Source: Cereibacter azotoformans (GTDB lineage: Bacteria > Pseudomonadota > Alphaproteobacteria > Rhodobacterales > Rhodobacteraceae). From it: DNA of 64,000 nucleotides. A program made the translations under genes and the position numbers. Of the stretch, positions 30,986 through 40,064 are shown one piece after another (the first letter of the stretch is position 1; each line of letters opens with the position of its first letter). The notes below the pieces were generated by a model. It made no database searches. It worked only from the letters and a program-made list of their open reading frames with translations, and was not told where the DNA came from. The stretch covers positions 1,302,001-1,366,000 of the forward strand of contig JAGFXX010000001.1 of NCBI GenBank assembly GCA_017599285.1, given 5' to 3'.

Positions 30986-32203
30986 ATGAAGACCTTCGTT
31001 TCCCATTGCCTCGCCTTCGTCATGGCGTCAGGCCTGACCTTCGCCAGCGCCGTTGATGCGCCGGCGCAGAACCTCTTCGCGCCGCGCCTTGTCGTGAACG
31101 ACCGGGTCATCACCAACTACGAGTTCGAGCAGCGCGTCCGCTTCCTGACCATCCTCGGGGCCACCGGCGACCTCGAGAAGCAGGCGATGGACGCGCTCAT
31201 CGACGACAAGATCCGCCTCGACGCGGCCGAGCGCGCGGGCCTGAAGGCGACCGAGAGCCAGGTCACCGAGGGGATGGAAGAGTTCGCAGGACGCGCGAAC
31301 CTCTCGGCCGAGCAGTTCATCGAAGAATTGGGCAAGGCGGGCGTCGCGCCGGAGACCTTCCGCGACTTCGTCCATGCGGGCCTCGTCTGGCGGGAACTGA
31401 TGCGCGCCCGGTTCGGCGCCGAGGCCCGCCCCTCCGAGACGGCGATCGACCGGGCGATCACCCGGCAGACGCGGCGCACGACGATCCGGCTGCTGCTCTC
31501 CGAGATCATCATCCCCACCCCGCCGGGCCAGGAAGCCGACGCGCTGGCGCTCGCCGAGGAGATCCGCCGGACCGCGCAGGGCGAAACCGCCTTTGCGCAG
31601 GCGGCGCGCTCCTACTCGGCCTCGTCCTCGGCTGAGCGGGGCGGACGCATCGACTGGGTGCCGCTGCAGAACCTGCCCCCGAGCCTGGGCCCGCTGCTTC
31701 TGACCCTGTCGCCCGGACAGGTGAGCGACCCGCTGAAGATCCCCAATGCGGTGGCCCTGTTCCAGGTCCGCGCGATCGACGAGACGAGCGAGCCGGCGCC
31801 GGCGGGGATCGAGGTGGACTATGCCGAGCTGTTCCTGCCCGACGACAGCGACTTTGCCGGACAGCTTGGCCGCATCACCGCCCGGACCGACGATTGCGAC
31901 GATCTCTACACCGTGATGCCGGGTGTCTCCGAGCAGCAGTTGCGCCGCGTGACGCGGCCGCTTGCGCAGGTGCCGCAGGATGTGGGGCTGGAGCTGGCGC
32001 GCCTCGACGCGGGCGAGATTTCCACCTCCGCGACTCCGGCGGGCGCACGCCGCGTGCTGATGCTCTGCGCGCGCCGGCCGATCACGGACGAGCCGATCAA
32101 CCGCAACCGGATCGCGCAGGCGCTGGTGAACCAGACGATCTCGGCGGCCGCCGACGCCTATCTGGCCGATCTGCGCGCCAACGCGCTCATCCGCGAGCCG
32201 TGA
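30986..32203 (+). CDS. surA: Periplasmic SurA-like peptidyl-prolyl isomerase/chaperone
   Basis: Periplasmic chaperone for outer-membrane proteins. The 405-residue protein has a signal peptide (cleavage near VDAPA/QNL, about 29), a SurA N-terminal domain (about 30-160) with VVNDRVITNYEFEQR, and one parvulin-type domain (about 165-275) with EIIIPTP and GGRIDWVPLQNLP; many catalytic parvulin residues are not obvious, so it may act mainly as a chaperone. It lies about 100 bases after lptD, and its stop overlaps the pdxA start (GTGA). Confidence 0.9.
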   Translation: MKTFVSHCLAFVMASGLTFASAVDAPAQNLFAPRLVVNDRVITNYEFEQRVRFLTILGATGDLEKQAMDALIDDKIRLDAAERAGLKATESQVTEGMEEFAGRANLSAEQFIEELGKAGVAPETFRDFVHAGLVWRELMRARFGAEARPSETAIDRAITRQTRRTTIRLLLSEIIIPTPPGQEADALALAEEIRRTAQGETAFAQAARSYSASSSAERGGRIDWVPLQNLPPSLGPLLLTLSPGQVSDPLKIPNAVALFQVRAIDETSEPAPAGIEVDYAELFLPDDSDFAGQLGRITARTDDCDDLYTVMPGVSEQQLRRVTRPLAQVPQDVGLELARLDAGEISTSATPAGARRVLMLCARRPITDEPINRNRIAQALVNQTISAAADAYLADLRANALIREP

Positions 32204-33168
32204 TCGCGCCGATCGCCCTCACCTGCGGCGAGCCTGCGGGCATCGGACCCGAGATTGCGGTCAAGGCGCGCCGGGCGCTTGGCGCGCGCGTGCCCTTCTT
32301 CTGGATCGGCGATCCCGCGCACCTGCCCGAGGGCAGCCTCTGGCAGGGGATCTCGGCCCCGTTCGAGGCGGCCGATGTGCCGACCGCGGCCCTGCCGGTG
32401 CTGTTCCACCGCTTTCCCGATCCGCAGGCCCCGGGCGTTCCCACGCCGGGCAATGCGGCCGAAGTGGTGGCGGTGATCGCCCGCGCCGTGTCGCTCGTGC
32501 AGTCGGGCGCGGCTTCGGCGGTCTGCACGGCGCCGATCCACAAGAAGGCGCTGAAGGACGGGGCGGGCTTCGCCTTCCCCGGCCATACGGAATATCTCGC
32601 GTCGCTGGCCGGCGTCGGGCAGGTGGTGATGATGCTGGCCTGTCCGGGCCTGCGGGTGGTGCCGGCGACGATCCACATTCCGCTGTCGGAAGTTCCGAAG
32701 CAGCTGACGCAACCCTTGCTCGAGGAGGTGCTGCGGATCACGCACGCCGCGCTCGGCCGCGACTTCGGGCTGGACAGGCCGCGGATCTGGGTGACGGGCC
32801 TCAACCCCCATGCCGGAGAGGGAGGCGCCATGGGGCGCGAGGATCTTGACGTGATCGCGCCCGTTCTGGAGCGGCTTCGCGCCGAGGGGCTGGACCTGAC
32901 CGGACCGCTGCCGGCCGACACGATGTTCCACGCCGGCGCACGGGCCCGCTACGACTGCGCGGTGGCGATGTATCACGACCAGGCGCTGATCCCGATCAAG
33001 ACCATCGACTTTGCCGGCGGGGTGAACGTGACGCTGGGGCTGCCCTTCATCCGCACCTCGCCCGATCACGGCACGGCCTTCGACATCGCGGGCCGCGGGG
33101 TGGCCGACCCGTCGAGCCTGGTGGCGGCGCTGGAGATGGCGGCCACGATGGCGCGGGCGCGGCGCTGA
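32200..33168 (+). CDS. pdxA: 4-hydroxythreonine-4-phosphate dehydrogenase
   Basis: NAD-dependent step of vitamin B6 biosynthesis. The 322-residue protein has the family motifs TCGEPAGIGPEI at the N-terminus, FPGHTEYLA, LNPHAGEGGAMG, YHDQALIPIKT and RTSPDHGTAFDIAG, which hold the metal ligands. The start is a GTG overlapping the surA stop. surA-pdxA-rsmA is a conserved gene order also known in E. coli. Confidence 0.95.
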   Translation: MIAPIALTCGEPAGIGPEIAVKARRALGARVPFFWIGDPAHLPEGSLWQGISAPFEAADVPTAALPVLFHRFPDPQAPGVPTPGNAAEVVAVIARAVSLVQSGAASAVCTAPIHKKALKDGAGFAFPGHTEYLASLAGVGQVVMMLACPGLRVVPATIHIPLSEVPKQLTQPLLEEVLRITHAALGRDFGLDRPRIWVTGLNPHAGEGGAMGREDLDVIAPVLERLRAEGLDLTGPLPADTMFHAGARARYDCAVAMYHDQALIPIKTIDFAGGVNVTLGLPFIRTSPDHGTAFDIAGRGVADPSSLVAALEMAATMARARR

Positions 33169-33180
33169 GGACAGCGCGAC

Positions 33181-33228
33181 GGGGGTTTTGCACCCCCGCA
33201 CCCCCGCAGGATATTTGGACAGAGTGAA
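33181..33228 (+). repeat. Dispersed hairpin-plus-ATATTTGG repeat, copy C (pdxA-rsmA gap)
   Basis: A hairpin (33181-33186 with 33192-33197) followed by the core at 33208-33228, ending ACAGAGTGAA. It lies 12 bases after pdxA and 18 before the rsmA start. Shares layout and core with copies at 9688, 24733 and 37112. Confidence 0.85.
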
Positions 33229-33245
33229 AGAGGCGGAGGCAGACA

Positions 33246-34082
33246 TTGGCCGCGATTGACGGGCTGCCGCCCCTGCGCGAGGTGATCCGGGCGCACGGGC
33301 TGTCGGCGAAGAAGCAGCTGGGGCAGAACTTCCTGCTCGACCTGAACCTGACGGCCAAGATCGCGCGGCTGGCGGGCGATCTGAAGGGATCGGACGTACT
33401 GGAGGTGGGGCCCGGGCCGGGCGGTCTCACGCGCGGGTTGCTGGCCGAGGGCGCGCGGCGCGTGCTGGCCATCGAGAAGGATGCGCGCTGCCTGCCGGCT
33501 CTGGCCGAGGTGGCGGCGGCGTGGCCGGGGCGCCTCGAGGTCCTGAACGCCGATGCGCTCGAGGTGGACGTGGCCGCGCGCCTGACGCCGCCGATCCGCA
33601 TCGTGGCGAACCTGCCCTACAATGTCGGAACCGAGCTGCTGACGCGCTGGCTCTCGTCGGACTGGCCGCCCTTCTGGGAGAGCCTGACGCTGATGTTCCA
33701 GAAGGAGGTGGCCGAGCGGATCGTGGCGCGGCCGGGCTCGAAGGCCTACGGGCGTCTGGCGCTCCTGTCGCAGTGGCGGACCGAGCCGAAGATCGTGCTG
33801 ACGCTGCCGCCCGAAGCCTTCACCCCGCCACCGGCCATTCATTCGGCGGTGGTGCATTTCACCCGGCTTGCGGGGCCGCGCTATCCGGCCGATGCGGCCG
33901 TGCTGTCGCGGGTGACGGCCATGGCCTTCAACCAGCGGCGCAAGATGCTCCGGTCGAGCCTGAAGGGGCTGGCGCCCGACATCGAGACGGTGCTGCGCGA
34001 TGCGGGGATCGAGCCCACGCAGCGCGCGGAAGAGCTGTCACTGGAGGCCTTCTGCGCCCTCGCCCGCCGGGTGGCGGGCTGA
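33246..34082 (+). CDS. rsmA: 16S rRNA dimethyladenosine methyltransferase
   Basis: Dimethylates two adjacent adenines near the 3' end of 16S rRNA (KsgA). The 278-residue protein has [11 protein letters not shown], the SAM loop [16 protein letters not shown] and the target-base motif [13 protein letters not shown]. The start is an unusual TTG at 33246, supported by GGAGG six bases upstream and by family length. It is the last gene of the lpt-surA-pdxA run and follows repeat copy C. Confidence 0.95.
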   Translation: MAAIDGLPPLREVIRAHGLSAKKQLGQNFLLDLNLTAKIARLAGDLKGSDVLEVGPGPGGLTRGLLAEGARRVLAIEKDARCLPALAEVAAAWPGRLEVLNADALEVDVAARLTPPIRIVANLPYNVGTELLTRWLSSDWPPFWESLTLMFQKEVAERIVARPGSKAYGRLALLSQWRTEPKIVLTLPPEAFTPPPAIHSAVVHFTRLAGPRYPADAAVLSRVTAMAFNQRRKMLRSSLKGLAPDIETVLRDAGIEPTQRAEELSLEAFCALARRVAG

Positions 34083-34087
34083 GGTTC

Positions 34088-34115
34088 GGCGGGGCGGCCT
34101 GGCGCGCGCCCCGCC
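34088..34115. terminator. Hairpin between rsmA and the DUF4167 gene
   Basis: An 8-bp GC stem (34088-34095 with 34108-34115) with a 12-base loop sits in the 38-base gap between two convergent genes. No T run, so it is only a possible terminator. Confidence 0.4.
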
Positions 34116-34120
34116 TGGTG

Positions 34121-34864
34121 TCATTCCGCGGCTTCGCGTGGCCCGTCGCCGTCGGGCGAGCCATCGCCATCCTCGCGAGCCTTCGGCTTGCGGGGGCCGC
34201 GCGGCCGACGCGGACGGTCGGCCTTGGGCTCGGGGTTCGATGCGTCGGGGGTCTTCTCGGCGGCCGGCTCGGACGGGCTGTCGGCCTGGGGGGCCGGCGG
34301 ATCGGACGGCTCGGACCGGCGGCGCGGGGCCGGGCGGTGCCGCGGGCGCGCCTCGGGCGTCTCGACGAGGCCGGTCTCTTCCTCGGCATTCTCGGAGAGG
34401 TCGATCACCGCATGCGAGCTGGCGGGCGCCTCGGCCGGTTGCGGCTGGGCCTCGGGGCGCGGCTCGCGCTCGGGGCGGGGCTGGTCCTGCCGGTCGTCGC
34501 GGCGCTCGTCGCGCGGCCGGTCGTGGCGGTGGTTGCCCTGCTGGGGCTGGCCGCCCTGGCCCTGGTTGGTCTGGTTCTGCTGATGCTCGGACCGGCGGTT
34601 CTCCTGCTCGGCGGCCAGCTCGCGCTGCGCCTCGCCCAGGAGGCGGGTGTAATGCTCGGCATGCTGCAGGAAATTCTCGGCCGCCACCCGGTCGTTGGAC
34701 AGCTGGGCGTCGCGCGCGAGAAACAGATATTTCTCGATGATCTGCGCCGGCGTGCCCCGCACCTTGCCCTCAGGACCGGAGCTGTCAAACACGCGGTTGA
34801 CGATATTGCCGAGGCTGCGCGGGCGGTTCGATTTCGAACGCGAGCGGGACTTGGAGGATCTCAT
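34121..34864 (-). CDS. DUF4167 domain protein
   Basis: A 247-residue protein whose first 90 residues are the DUF4167 domain found across alphaproteobacteria: a basic start (SSKSRSRSKSNRPRSLG), then NIVNRVFDSSGPEGKVRGT and QHAEHYTRLL. The rest is low-complexity, Gln/Arg-rich then acidic and Pro-rich, ending in basic RPRRPRGPRKPK clusters, suggesting a disordered nucleic-acid-binding tail. The function is unknown to me. It is convergent with rsmA and lies 270 bases downstream of prmC on the same strand; that gap (34865-35133) holds nothing I can identify. Confidence 0.88.
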   Translation of the reverse strand: MRSSKSRSRSKSNRPRSLGNIVNRVFDSSGPEGKVRGTPAQIIEKYLFLARDAQLSNDRVAAENFLQHAEHYTRLLGEAQRELAAEQENRRSEHQQNQTNQGQGGQPQQGNHRHDRPRDERRDDRQDQPRPEREPRPEAQPQPAEAPASSHAVIDLSENAEEETGLVETPEARPRHRPAPRRRSEPSDPPAPQADSPSEPAAEKTPDASNPEPKADRPRRPRGPRKPKAREDGDGSPDGDGPREAAE

Positions 34865-35133
34865 CTTGTCCTTGTATCCAGATGATCTGGCCCTGCCGGT
34901 ATGCTGCAGCCCTGAGGTGGCCGCTCCCGGTGGCTCGAAATCCGATCCGGGGCATAACGTGCATTTCAGGCTTGGCCGCGCGGAGAACGATCACGGGTAA
35001 GGCGGACCATCCCCTCGGCGCATGTCCGAGTAATCACGCCGCCGGGTGGCTGGCAAGGGAAAAATGGGGCGGACATCCGGATTCGGCAAGGGGCGCGACC
35101 AATTGACCAAGGTCGGACGCGGTGGCGGATGGG

Positions 35134-35970
35134 TCATACGGCGGGACGGCGCGCAGCGACCAGCCGGTCGCGCCCGTCCAGATCCGGCAGGATACGGACC
35201 TCCGTCAGCCCCGCCGAGGCGCAGAGACCGGCCACGTCGGCGCCCTGCCCTGCCCCGATCTCGAGGAGGAGGCGGCCGCCCGGCGCCAGATGGGCGGATG
35301 CGCCGGCGGTGATGGCGCGGTAGGCGTCGAGGCCGTCGCCCTCGGGGGTCAGCGCCATGCGGGGCTCCCACTCGCGGACCTCGGGCGCGAGCTCGGCCAT
35401 TTCGTGGGCGGCGATGTAGGGCGGGTTGGACAGGATCAGATCGAACCGCTCGGGCACGGCGGCGAACCAGTCGGAACGGCGGCAGTCCAGCCGGTCCGCG
35501 ACCCCGAGGGCCAGGGCGTTGCCCTCGGCCACCGCCAGCGCGGCGGGCGAGAGGTCGGTTGCCACGCCGCGCGCGGCCGGACGCTCGGCCAGAAGGGTGA
35601 TCGCGATGCAGCCGGTGCCGGTGCCGAGGTCGAGGAGCGTGGCAAAGGGGGCGGCCAGCGCCGCCTCGATCAGGCACTCGGTCTCGGGGCGCGGGTCGAG
35701 CGTGTCCCGCGTGACGCGGAACGGGCGGCCCCAGAAGAGCCGTTCTCCCACGATCTGCGCGACGGGCTGGCGGGCGATGCGGGCGGCCAGCGCGGCCTCG
35801 AAGCGGGCGTCGGCCTCGGGCAGGAGCGGGTCCGGCAGGTGGAGCGTGATCCGGTCCGGCGCGATCCCGAGCGCGTGGGCCATGAGGCGGCGGGCGTCGC
35901 GCGGGGCATCCTCCACGCCCGCGGCCTGGAGGCGCGCGATCGCGGCGCGCAGCGCGTCGGCCGCCCTCAT
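35134..35970 (-). CDS. prmC: Release factor glutamine methyltransferase
   Basis: Methylates the Gln of the GGQ motif in peptide release factors. The 278-residue protein has an N-terminal helical domain, the SAM loop [13 protein letters not shown] and the catalytic ILSNPPYIA motif. Its ATG overlaps the prfA stop (ATGA), so the enzyme and its substrate are translationally coupled. Confidence 0.95.
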   Translation of the reverse strand: MRAADALRAAIARLQAAGVEDAPRDARRLMAHALGIAPDRITLHLPDPLLPEADARFEAALAARIARQPVAQIVGERLFWGRPFRVTRDTLDPRPETECLIEAALAAPFATLLDLGTGTGCIAITLLAERPAARGVATDLSPAALAVAEGNALALGVADRLDCRRSDWFAAVPERFDLILSNPPYIAAHEMAELAPEVREWEPRMALTPEGDGLDAYRAITAGASAHLAPGGRLLLEIGAGQGADVAGLCASAGLTEVRILPDLDGRDRLVAARRPAV

Positions 35971-37022
35971 GCCTCCATCTCGGCCAGCCGCGCGGCCTGA
36001 TCATGCGCCGTCAGCGCGGCGATGACCTCGGCCAGATCCCCGGCCATGATCTGCGGCAGCGCGTAGAGCGTGAGGTTGATGCGGTGGTCGGTCATCCGTC
36101 CCTGCGGGAAATTGTAGGTGCGGATGCGCTCGGACCGGTCCCCGGAGCCCACCTGCGCCTTGCGGTCGGCGGAGCGGGCCTCGGCCAGCCGCTGCCGTTC
36201 GAGATCGTAGAGACGGGCGCGCAGCACCTGCATCGCGATCTCGCGGTTGCGGTGCTGGGACTTTTCCGAGGAGGTCACCACGATGCCCGTCGGCAGGTGG
36301 GTGATGCGCACCGCCGAATCGGTGGTGTTGACATGCTGGCCGCCCGCGCCCGAGGAGCGCATCGTGTCGATGCGGATGTCGGCGGCGGGGATGTCGATAT
36401 CGACCTCCTCGGCCTCGGGAAGGACCGCGACGGTCGCGGCCGAGGTGTGGATGCGGCCCTGCGCCTCGGTCTCGGGCACGCGCTGGACACGGTGCACGCC
36501 GGATTCGTACTTGAGGCGGGCAAAGGCGCCCTCGCCCTCGATCCGGGCGGTGGCCTCGCGAATACCGCCGAGCTCGGAGGGGGCGAGGTCGAGAAGCTCG
36601 AACCGCCAGCCCTGCGCCTCGGCGTAGCGCTGATACATGCGCAGCAGGTCGCCGGCGAAGAGCGCGGCTTCCTCGCCCCCGGTGCCGGGCCGGATCTCGA
36701 GGATGGCGGGGCGGGCATCGGCCGCGTCGCGGGGCAGCAGCGCCAGACGGAGCGCCTGCTCCATCTCGGGGATGCGGGCGCGCAGGCGGGGCAGCTCATC
36801 CTCGGCCAGGGCGCGCATCTCGGGATCGGCGAGCATGGCCTCGGCCTCGGCCAGATCCTCGAGCGCGGTGCGGTAGGCGGCGATCTCCGCCACGACCGGC
36901 TTCAGCTCGGCATATTCGCGCGAGAGGGAGGGTATCTCGGCGGGGGCGGCGCCGGCCGACAGACGCGCCTCGAGAAACTCGAAGCGGCGGACGATCTGGA
37001 GAAGGCGGTCCATCGGCACCAT
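35967..37022 (-). CDS. prfA: Peptide chain release factor 1
   Basis: Ends translation at UAA and UAG. The 351-residue protein has the stop-codon recognition tripeptide PET in [14 protein letters not shown] and the peptidyl-transferase motif [15 protein letters not shown] second start three codons later (MDRLLQIV) is possible. prmC follows with a four-base overlap. Confidence 0.95.
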   Translation of the reverse strand: MVPMDRLLQIVRRFEFLEARLSAGAAPAEIPSLSREYAELKPVVAEIAAYRTALEDLAEAEAMLADPEMRALAEDELPRLRARIPEMEQALRLALLPRDAADARPAILEIRPGTGGEEAALFAGDLLRMYQRYAEAQGWRFELLDLAPSELGGIREATARIEGEGAFARLKYESGVHRVQRVPETEAQGRIHTSAATVAVLPEAEEVDIDIPAADIRIDTMRSSGAGGQHVNTTDSAVRITHLPTGIVVTSSEKSQHRNREIAMQVLRARLYDLERQRLAEARSADRKAQVGSGDRSERIRTYNFPQGRMTDHRINLTLYALPQIMAGDLAEVIAALTAHDQAARLAEMEA

Positions 37023-37111
37023 GGGGGCGGTTTGTCCTGCGGATCGGCCGTGGTCAAGGGGTCAGGTGGGGTGGACGGAAGCGGGATGAGACCTGTGGGG
37101 GCTGCCGGAGC

Positions 37112-37180
37112 GGGGGGCTGTCTGCCCCCCGGCCGCCCCGGCGGGGCGGCTCCCCCCGAGGATATTTGAGCCAGAATGAA
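37112..37180 (+). repeat. Dispersed hairpin-plus-ATATTTGG repeat, copy D (DUF1499-prfA gap)
   Basis: Two hairpins in a row (37112-37118 with 37124-37130; 37132-37139 with 37143-37150) then the core at 37159-37180, ending GCCAGAATGAA. It lies three bases beyond the DUF1499 stop and points against the direction of transcription, unlike copies A-C. Confidence 0.85.
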
Positions 37181-37182
37181 CC

Positions 37183-37635
37183 TCAGGAGCGGAGACGGGC
37201 CAGCCACTCCTGGCCGCGGGCGCGGTTCACGCCGAGGTCGCTCTTGCCGAAGCGCGAGCGGGCGAAGAGCGTGACATCGGTGCCGCCATCCTCGGTCGCC
37301 ACGAGGCGGACGGAGGTGAAGTCGGGGAAGCCCCACCATTTCGTCCGGGTGATCCAGGTGCGGTGAAAGCCTTCGCCCGCGATGGGTCGTGTGCGGGGCC
37401 AGTCGGCGGCGATGGTATCTAGCCGGGCCGCCACCTGATCGGGCGGCAGCGCCAGATGCAGCGGTTCGACATCGCCCCCCGGGGCCGCAAGGAAGCTGTT
37501 GTCGGCGCCGCGCGCGGTGACCGCGGTCGGATCGACGTGCCAGGCCGCCGGTTCGTTCGGCGCGAAGCGGACATAGGCCATCAGGCCGCCTGCGAGGACA
37601 ACGAGGGCGAGAAGCAGGTAGCTCATCCGTTTCAT
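37183..37635 (-). CDS. DUF1499 family protein
   Basis: A 150-residue protein with an N-terminal membrane anchor (about 4-22) and a DUF1499 domain after it, with VHVD-like start and TEDGGTDVTLFARSRFGKSDLG near the end. Probably periplasmic, function unknown. The ATG at 37635 overlaps the speB stop by four bases; the open frame begins six codons earlier. Confidence 0.87.
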   Translation of the reverse strand: MKRMSYLLLALVVLAGGLMAYVRFAPNEPAAWHVDPTAVTARGADNSFLAAPGGDVEPLHLALPPDQVAARLDTIAADWPRTRPIAGEGFHRTWITRTKWWGFPDFTSVRLVATEDGGTDVTLFARSRFGKSDLGVNRARGQEWLARLRS

Positions 37636-38597
37636 TCCTTGCGCCTTCTCCAACCATAGAGACAGATCAACTCGTAGGCTACATGGGCCCCCGCGACGGC
37701 GGTGATGCCGGCGGAATCGTAGGGGGGCGAGACCTCGACCACATCGCCGCCGACAAGCGCGACACCCGCCAGATCGCGCAGGATGGCGGCCGCCTGCCAG
37801 GAGGCGAGCCCGCCCCAGACCGGGGTGCCGGTGCCGGGGGCAAAGGCGGGGTCGAGCGCGTCGATGTCGAAGGTCAGATAGACCGGATGCGCGCCCACGA
37901 TGTCGCGCACGCGGGTCGCGATCGCGGCCGGGCCCTGCTCGTGCACGGTGCGCGCGTCGATCACGTTCATGCCGAGCCAGTCCGGCGTGTCGGTGCGGAT
38001 GCCCACCTGGACCGAGCGGGCGGGATCGACGAGGCCCTCCTTCACGGCCTTGTACATGAAGGTGCCGTGGTCGATCCGGCCGGGGTCGTCATCGACCCAG
38101 AGATCGGAATGGGCGTCGAACTGGACCACCGAGAGCGGGCCGAAGACCGCCGCATGGGCGCGCAGGATCGGCAGCGTGATCGAATGGTCACCGCCGAGCG
38201 TGATCGCCCCCGCCCCCGCGGCCAGGATCCCCGCGACATGGGCGGTGAGGCGGCCGGGGAAATCCGCGGTCCGGGCGTAGTCGAAGGCGAGGTCTCCGTA
38301 ATCGACCACCGTCATCGTCTCGAGCGGGTCGAAGCCCCAGCCGAAGGGCCGGTCGTAGGGCTGAAGGGTCGAGGCCTCGCGGATCGCGCGGGGGCCGAAG
38401 CGGGTGCCGGTGCGATTCGTCACCGCCTGGTCGAAGCCCACGCCGGTGATCGCCAGATCGACGCCGGTCAGGTCCTTGGTGTAGCGGCGGCGCAGGAAGC
38501 TCGTGGCGCCCGCGAAGGCGTTTTCGCAGGCGTAGCCGCGGGCGTCGGCCCGGGTGAAGGCCACGTCCACTTCGTTCTTCGCATCTTCCAGTGCCAT
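37632..38597 (-). CDS. speB: Agmatinase/ureohydrolase family
   Basis: Manganese-dependent ureohydrolase of 321 residues. Metal-binding motifs GGDHSIT, FDAHSDLW and FDIDALDPAFAPGTGTP are all intact. The likely reaction is agmatine to putrescine and urea; guanidinobutyrase or another guanidino-acid hydrolase is possible because sequence motifs do not separate them. It starts a same-strand run with DUF1499, prfA and prmC. Confidence 0.88.
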   Translation of the reverse strand: MALEDAKNEVDVAFTRADARGYACENAFAGATSFLRRRYTKDLTGVDLAITGVGFDQAVTNRTGTRFGPRAIREASTLQPYDRPFGWGFDPLETMTVVDYGDLAFDYARTADFPGRLTAHVAGILAAGAGAITLGGDHSITLPILRAHAAVFGPLSVVQFDAHSDLWVDDDPGRIDHGTFMYKAVKEGLVDPARSVQVGIRTDTPDWLGMNVIDARTVHEQGPAAIATRVRDIVGAHPVYLTFDIDALDPAFAPGTGTPVWGGLASWQAAAILRDLAGVALVGGDVVEVSPPYDSAGITAVAGAHVAYELICLYGWRRRKE

Positions 38598-38746
38598 CTC
38601 TCTCGCCTCGGTCCGCCGTCGGCGGGCAGTCTAGCCAAGCCCGCGCGGCGCGCCAGCCCCCGCGCGAGCACCGCCCCGCCCTGCGCGGCGGCTGGCGCAG
38701 GATAGGGGCGCGGTGCCCCGGGCGCCAGCCACGGGCTCCGGCGGTC

Positions 38747-39913
38747 TCACGCCTCGAGCGGCTGGGCGCGTTCGACCAGCCGGGCGAAGAAGCTTGCGCC
38801 CAGAGGGGCAGCCTCGTCGTTGAAATCATAGGCCGGATGGTGCAGGCCCGCCCCCGGCCCGATCCCGAGGAAGAGATATGCGCCGGGGCGCGCCTCGAGC
38901 ATGTAGGCGAAATCCTCCGATCCCATCTCGCGGTTGGCGTTGGCCTCGACGCCGGCCTCGCCCGCGATCTCGGCGGCGACTTCGGCGGCGAAGGCGGCCT
39001 TGGCCGGATCGTTCACCGTGGGCGGGTAGCCCAGCTCGTAGTCGATCTCGACCCGCACGCCGTAGGCCGTCGCATGGCCCTCGACGATCTCATGGAAGCG
39101 CCGGCGCACGAGGTCGCGCACCTCGGGGGTGAAGGTGCGGATCGTGGCGCAGAACCAGCCGTCCTCGGGGATGATGTTCGAGGCCGAGCCGGTGTGGATC
39201 TGGGTTACCGACAGCACGAGATCGTCCAGCGTGTAGATGTTGCGCGAGATGATGGTCTGCAGCGCCGAGACCATGCCGACGATGGCCACCACCGGATCGA
39301 CCGTATCGTGGGGCGTGGCGCCGTGGCCCCCCTTGCCGATCACCCGGACCGTCGCCGTATCGACCGCCGCCATCAGCGGCCCCGGCCCGGTGACGAACCG
39401 TCCGAGCGGCACGTTCGGGGCATTGTGGATGCCATAGACCTCGCGGATGCCGAAGCGGTCCATCACGCCCTCGCGCACCATGACCTCGCCGCCGCCGCCG
39501 TCCTCTTCGGCGGGCTGGAACATCAGCGCGACGCGCCCCGCGAACCGCCGCGTCTCGGCCAGGTAGCGGGCGGCGCCGAGCAGCATCGTCACATGGCCGT
39601 CATGGCCGCAGGCGTGCATCCGCCCCGGCACGGTCGAGGCATGATCGGCCCCCGTCAGCTCCTCGATCGGCAGCGCGTCCATGTCGGCGCGCAGGCCGAT
39701 GGTCGGACCCTCGCCCTGCCCCTCGATGATGGCGACGAGGCCCGAGGTGGCCACGCCCTCGTGGATCTCGTCCACGCCGAACTCGCGCAGACGCTCGGCG
39801 ATGAAGGCGGCCGTGGCGTGGCAGTCGAACCGCAGCTCGGGGTGGCGGTGGAGATGGCGGCGCCAGACCCTCATCTCCTCCGCGTAGTCGGCGATGCGGT
39901 TGATGACGGGCAT
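38747..39913 (-). CDS. M20 family amidohydrolase (hippurate hydrolase type)
   Basis: Zinc-dependent amidohydrolase of 388 residues. Motifs HRHPEL, CGHDGHVTMLLGAARYL, FQPAEEDGGGGEVMV and GSEDFAYMLE match the hippurate/indole-acetyl-amino-acid hydrolase group. The ATG at 39913 has GAGGAG nine bases upstream and matches the family N-terminus; the frame opens 20 codons earlier. The natural amide substrate is unknown. The gap to speB contains a large GC stem-loop (38650-38698) that may end transcription. Confidence 0.9.
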   Translation of the reverse strand: MPVINRIADYAEEMRVWRRHLHRHPELRFDCHATAAFIAERLREFGVDEIHEGVATSGLVAIIEGQGEGPTIGLRADMDALPIEELTGADHASTVPGRMHACGHDGHVTMLLGAARYLAETRRFAGRVALMFQPAEEDGGGGEVMVREGVMDRFGIREVYGIHNAPNVPLGRFVTGPGPLMAAVDTATVRVIGKGGHGATPHDTVDPVVAIVGMVSALQTIISRNIYTLDDLVLSVTQIHTGSASNIIPEDGWFCATIRTFTPEVRDLVRRRFHEIVEGHATAYGVRVEIDYELGYPPTVNDPAKAAFAAEVAAEIAGEAGVEANANREMGSEDFAYMLEARPGAYLFLGIGPGAGLHHPAYDFNDEAAPLGASFFARLVERAQPLEA

Positions 39914-40064
39914 GAGTGGTCTCCTCGGACTCGGATCAGCGCGCAAGGAAGCCCAATTCCCGCCCGTCCGCAAGGCGCATGGCGCAAGGCCTGCGGCAGG
40001 AGCGGTTTACCGCGCCGATCGGGGCCGTTATCCCGGACGCCGTCCCACCAGCGCGAGACCGACC

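Noticed and set aside
38650-38698. A long imperfect stem-loop between speB and the M20 gene
   Set aside because: The 9-bp outer stem encloses 31 GC-rich bases without a second consistent helix; in DNA this GC-rich such stems are common. Only mentioned as a possible end signal.
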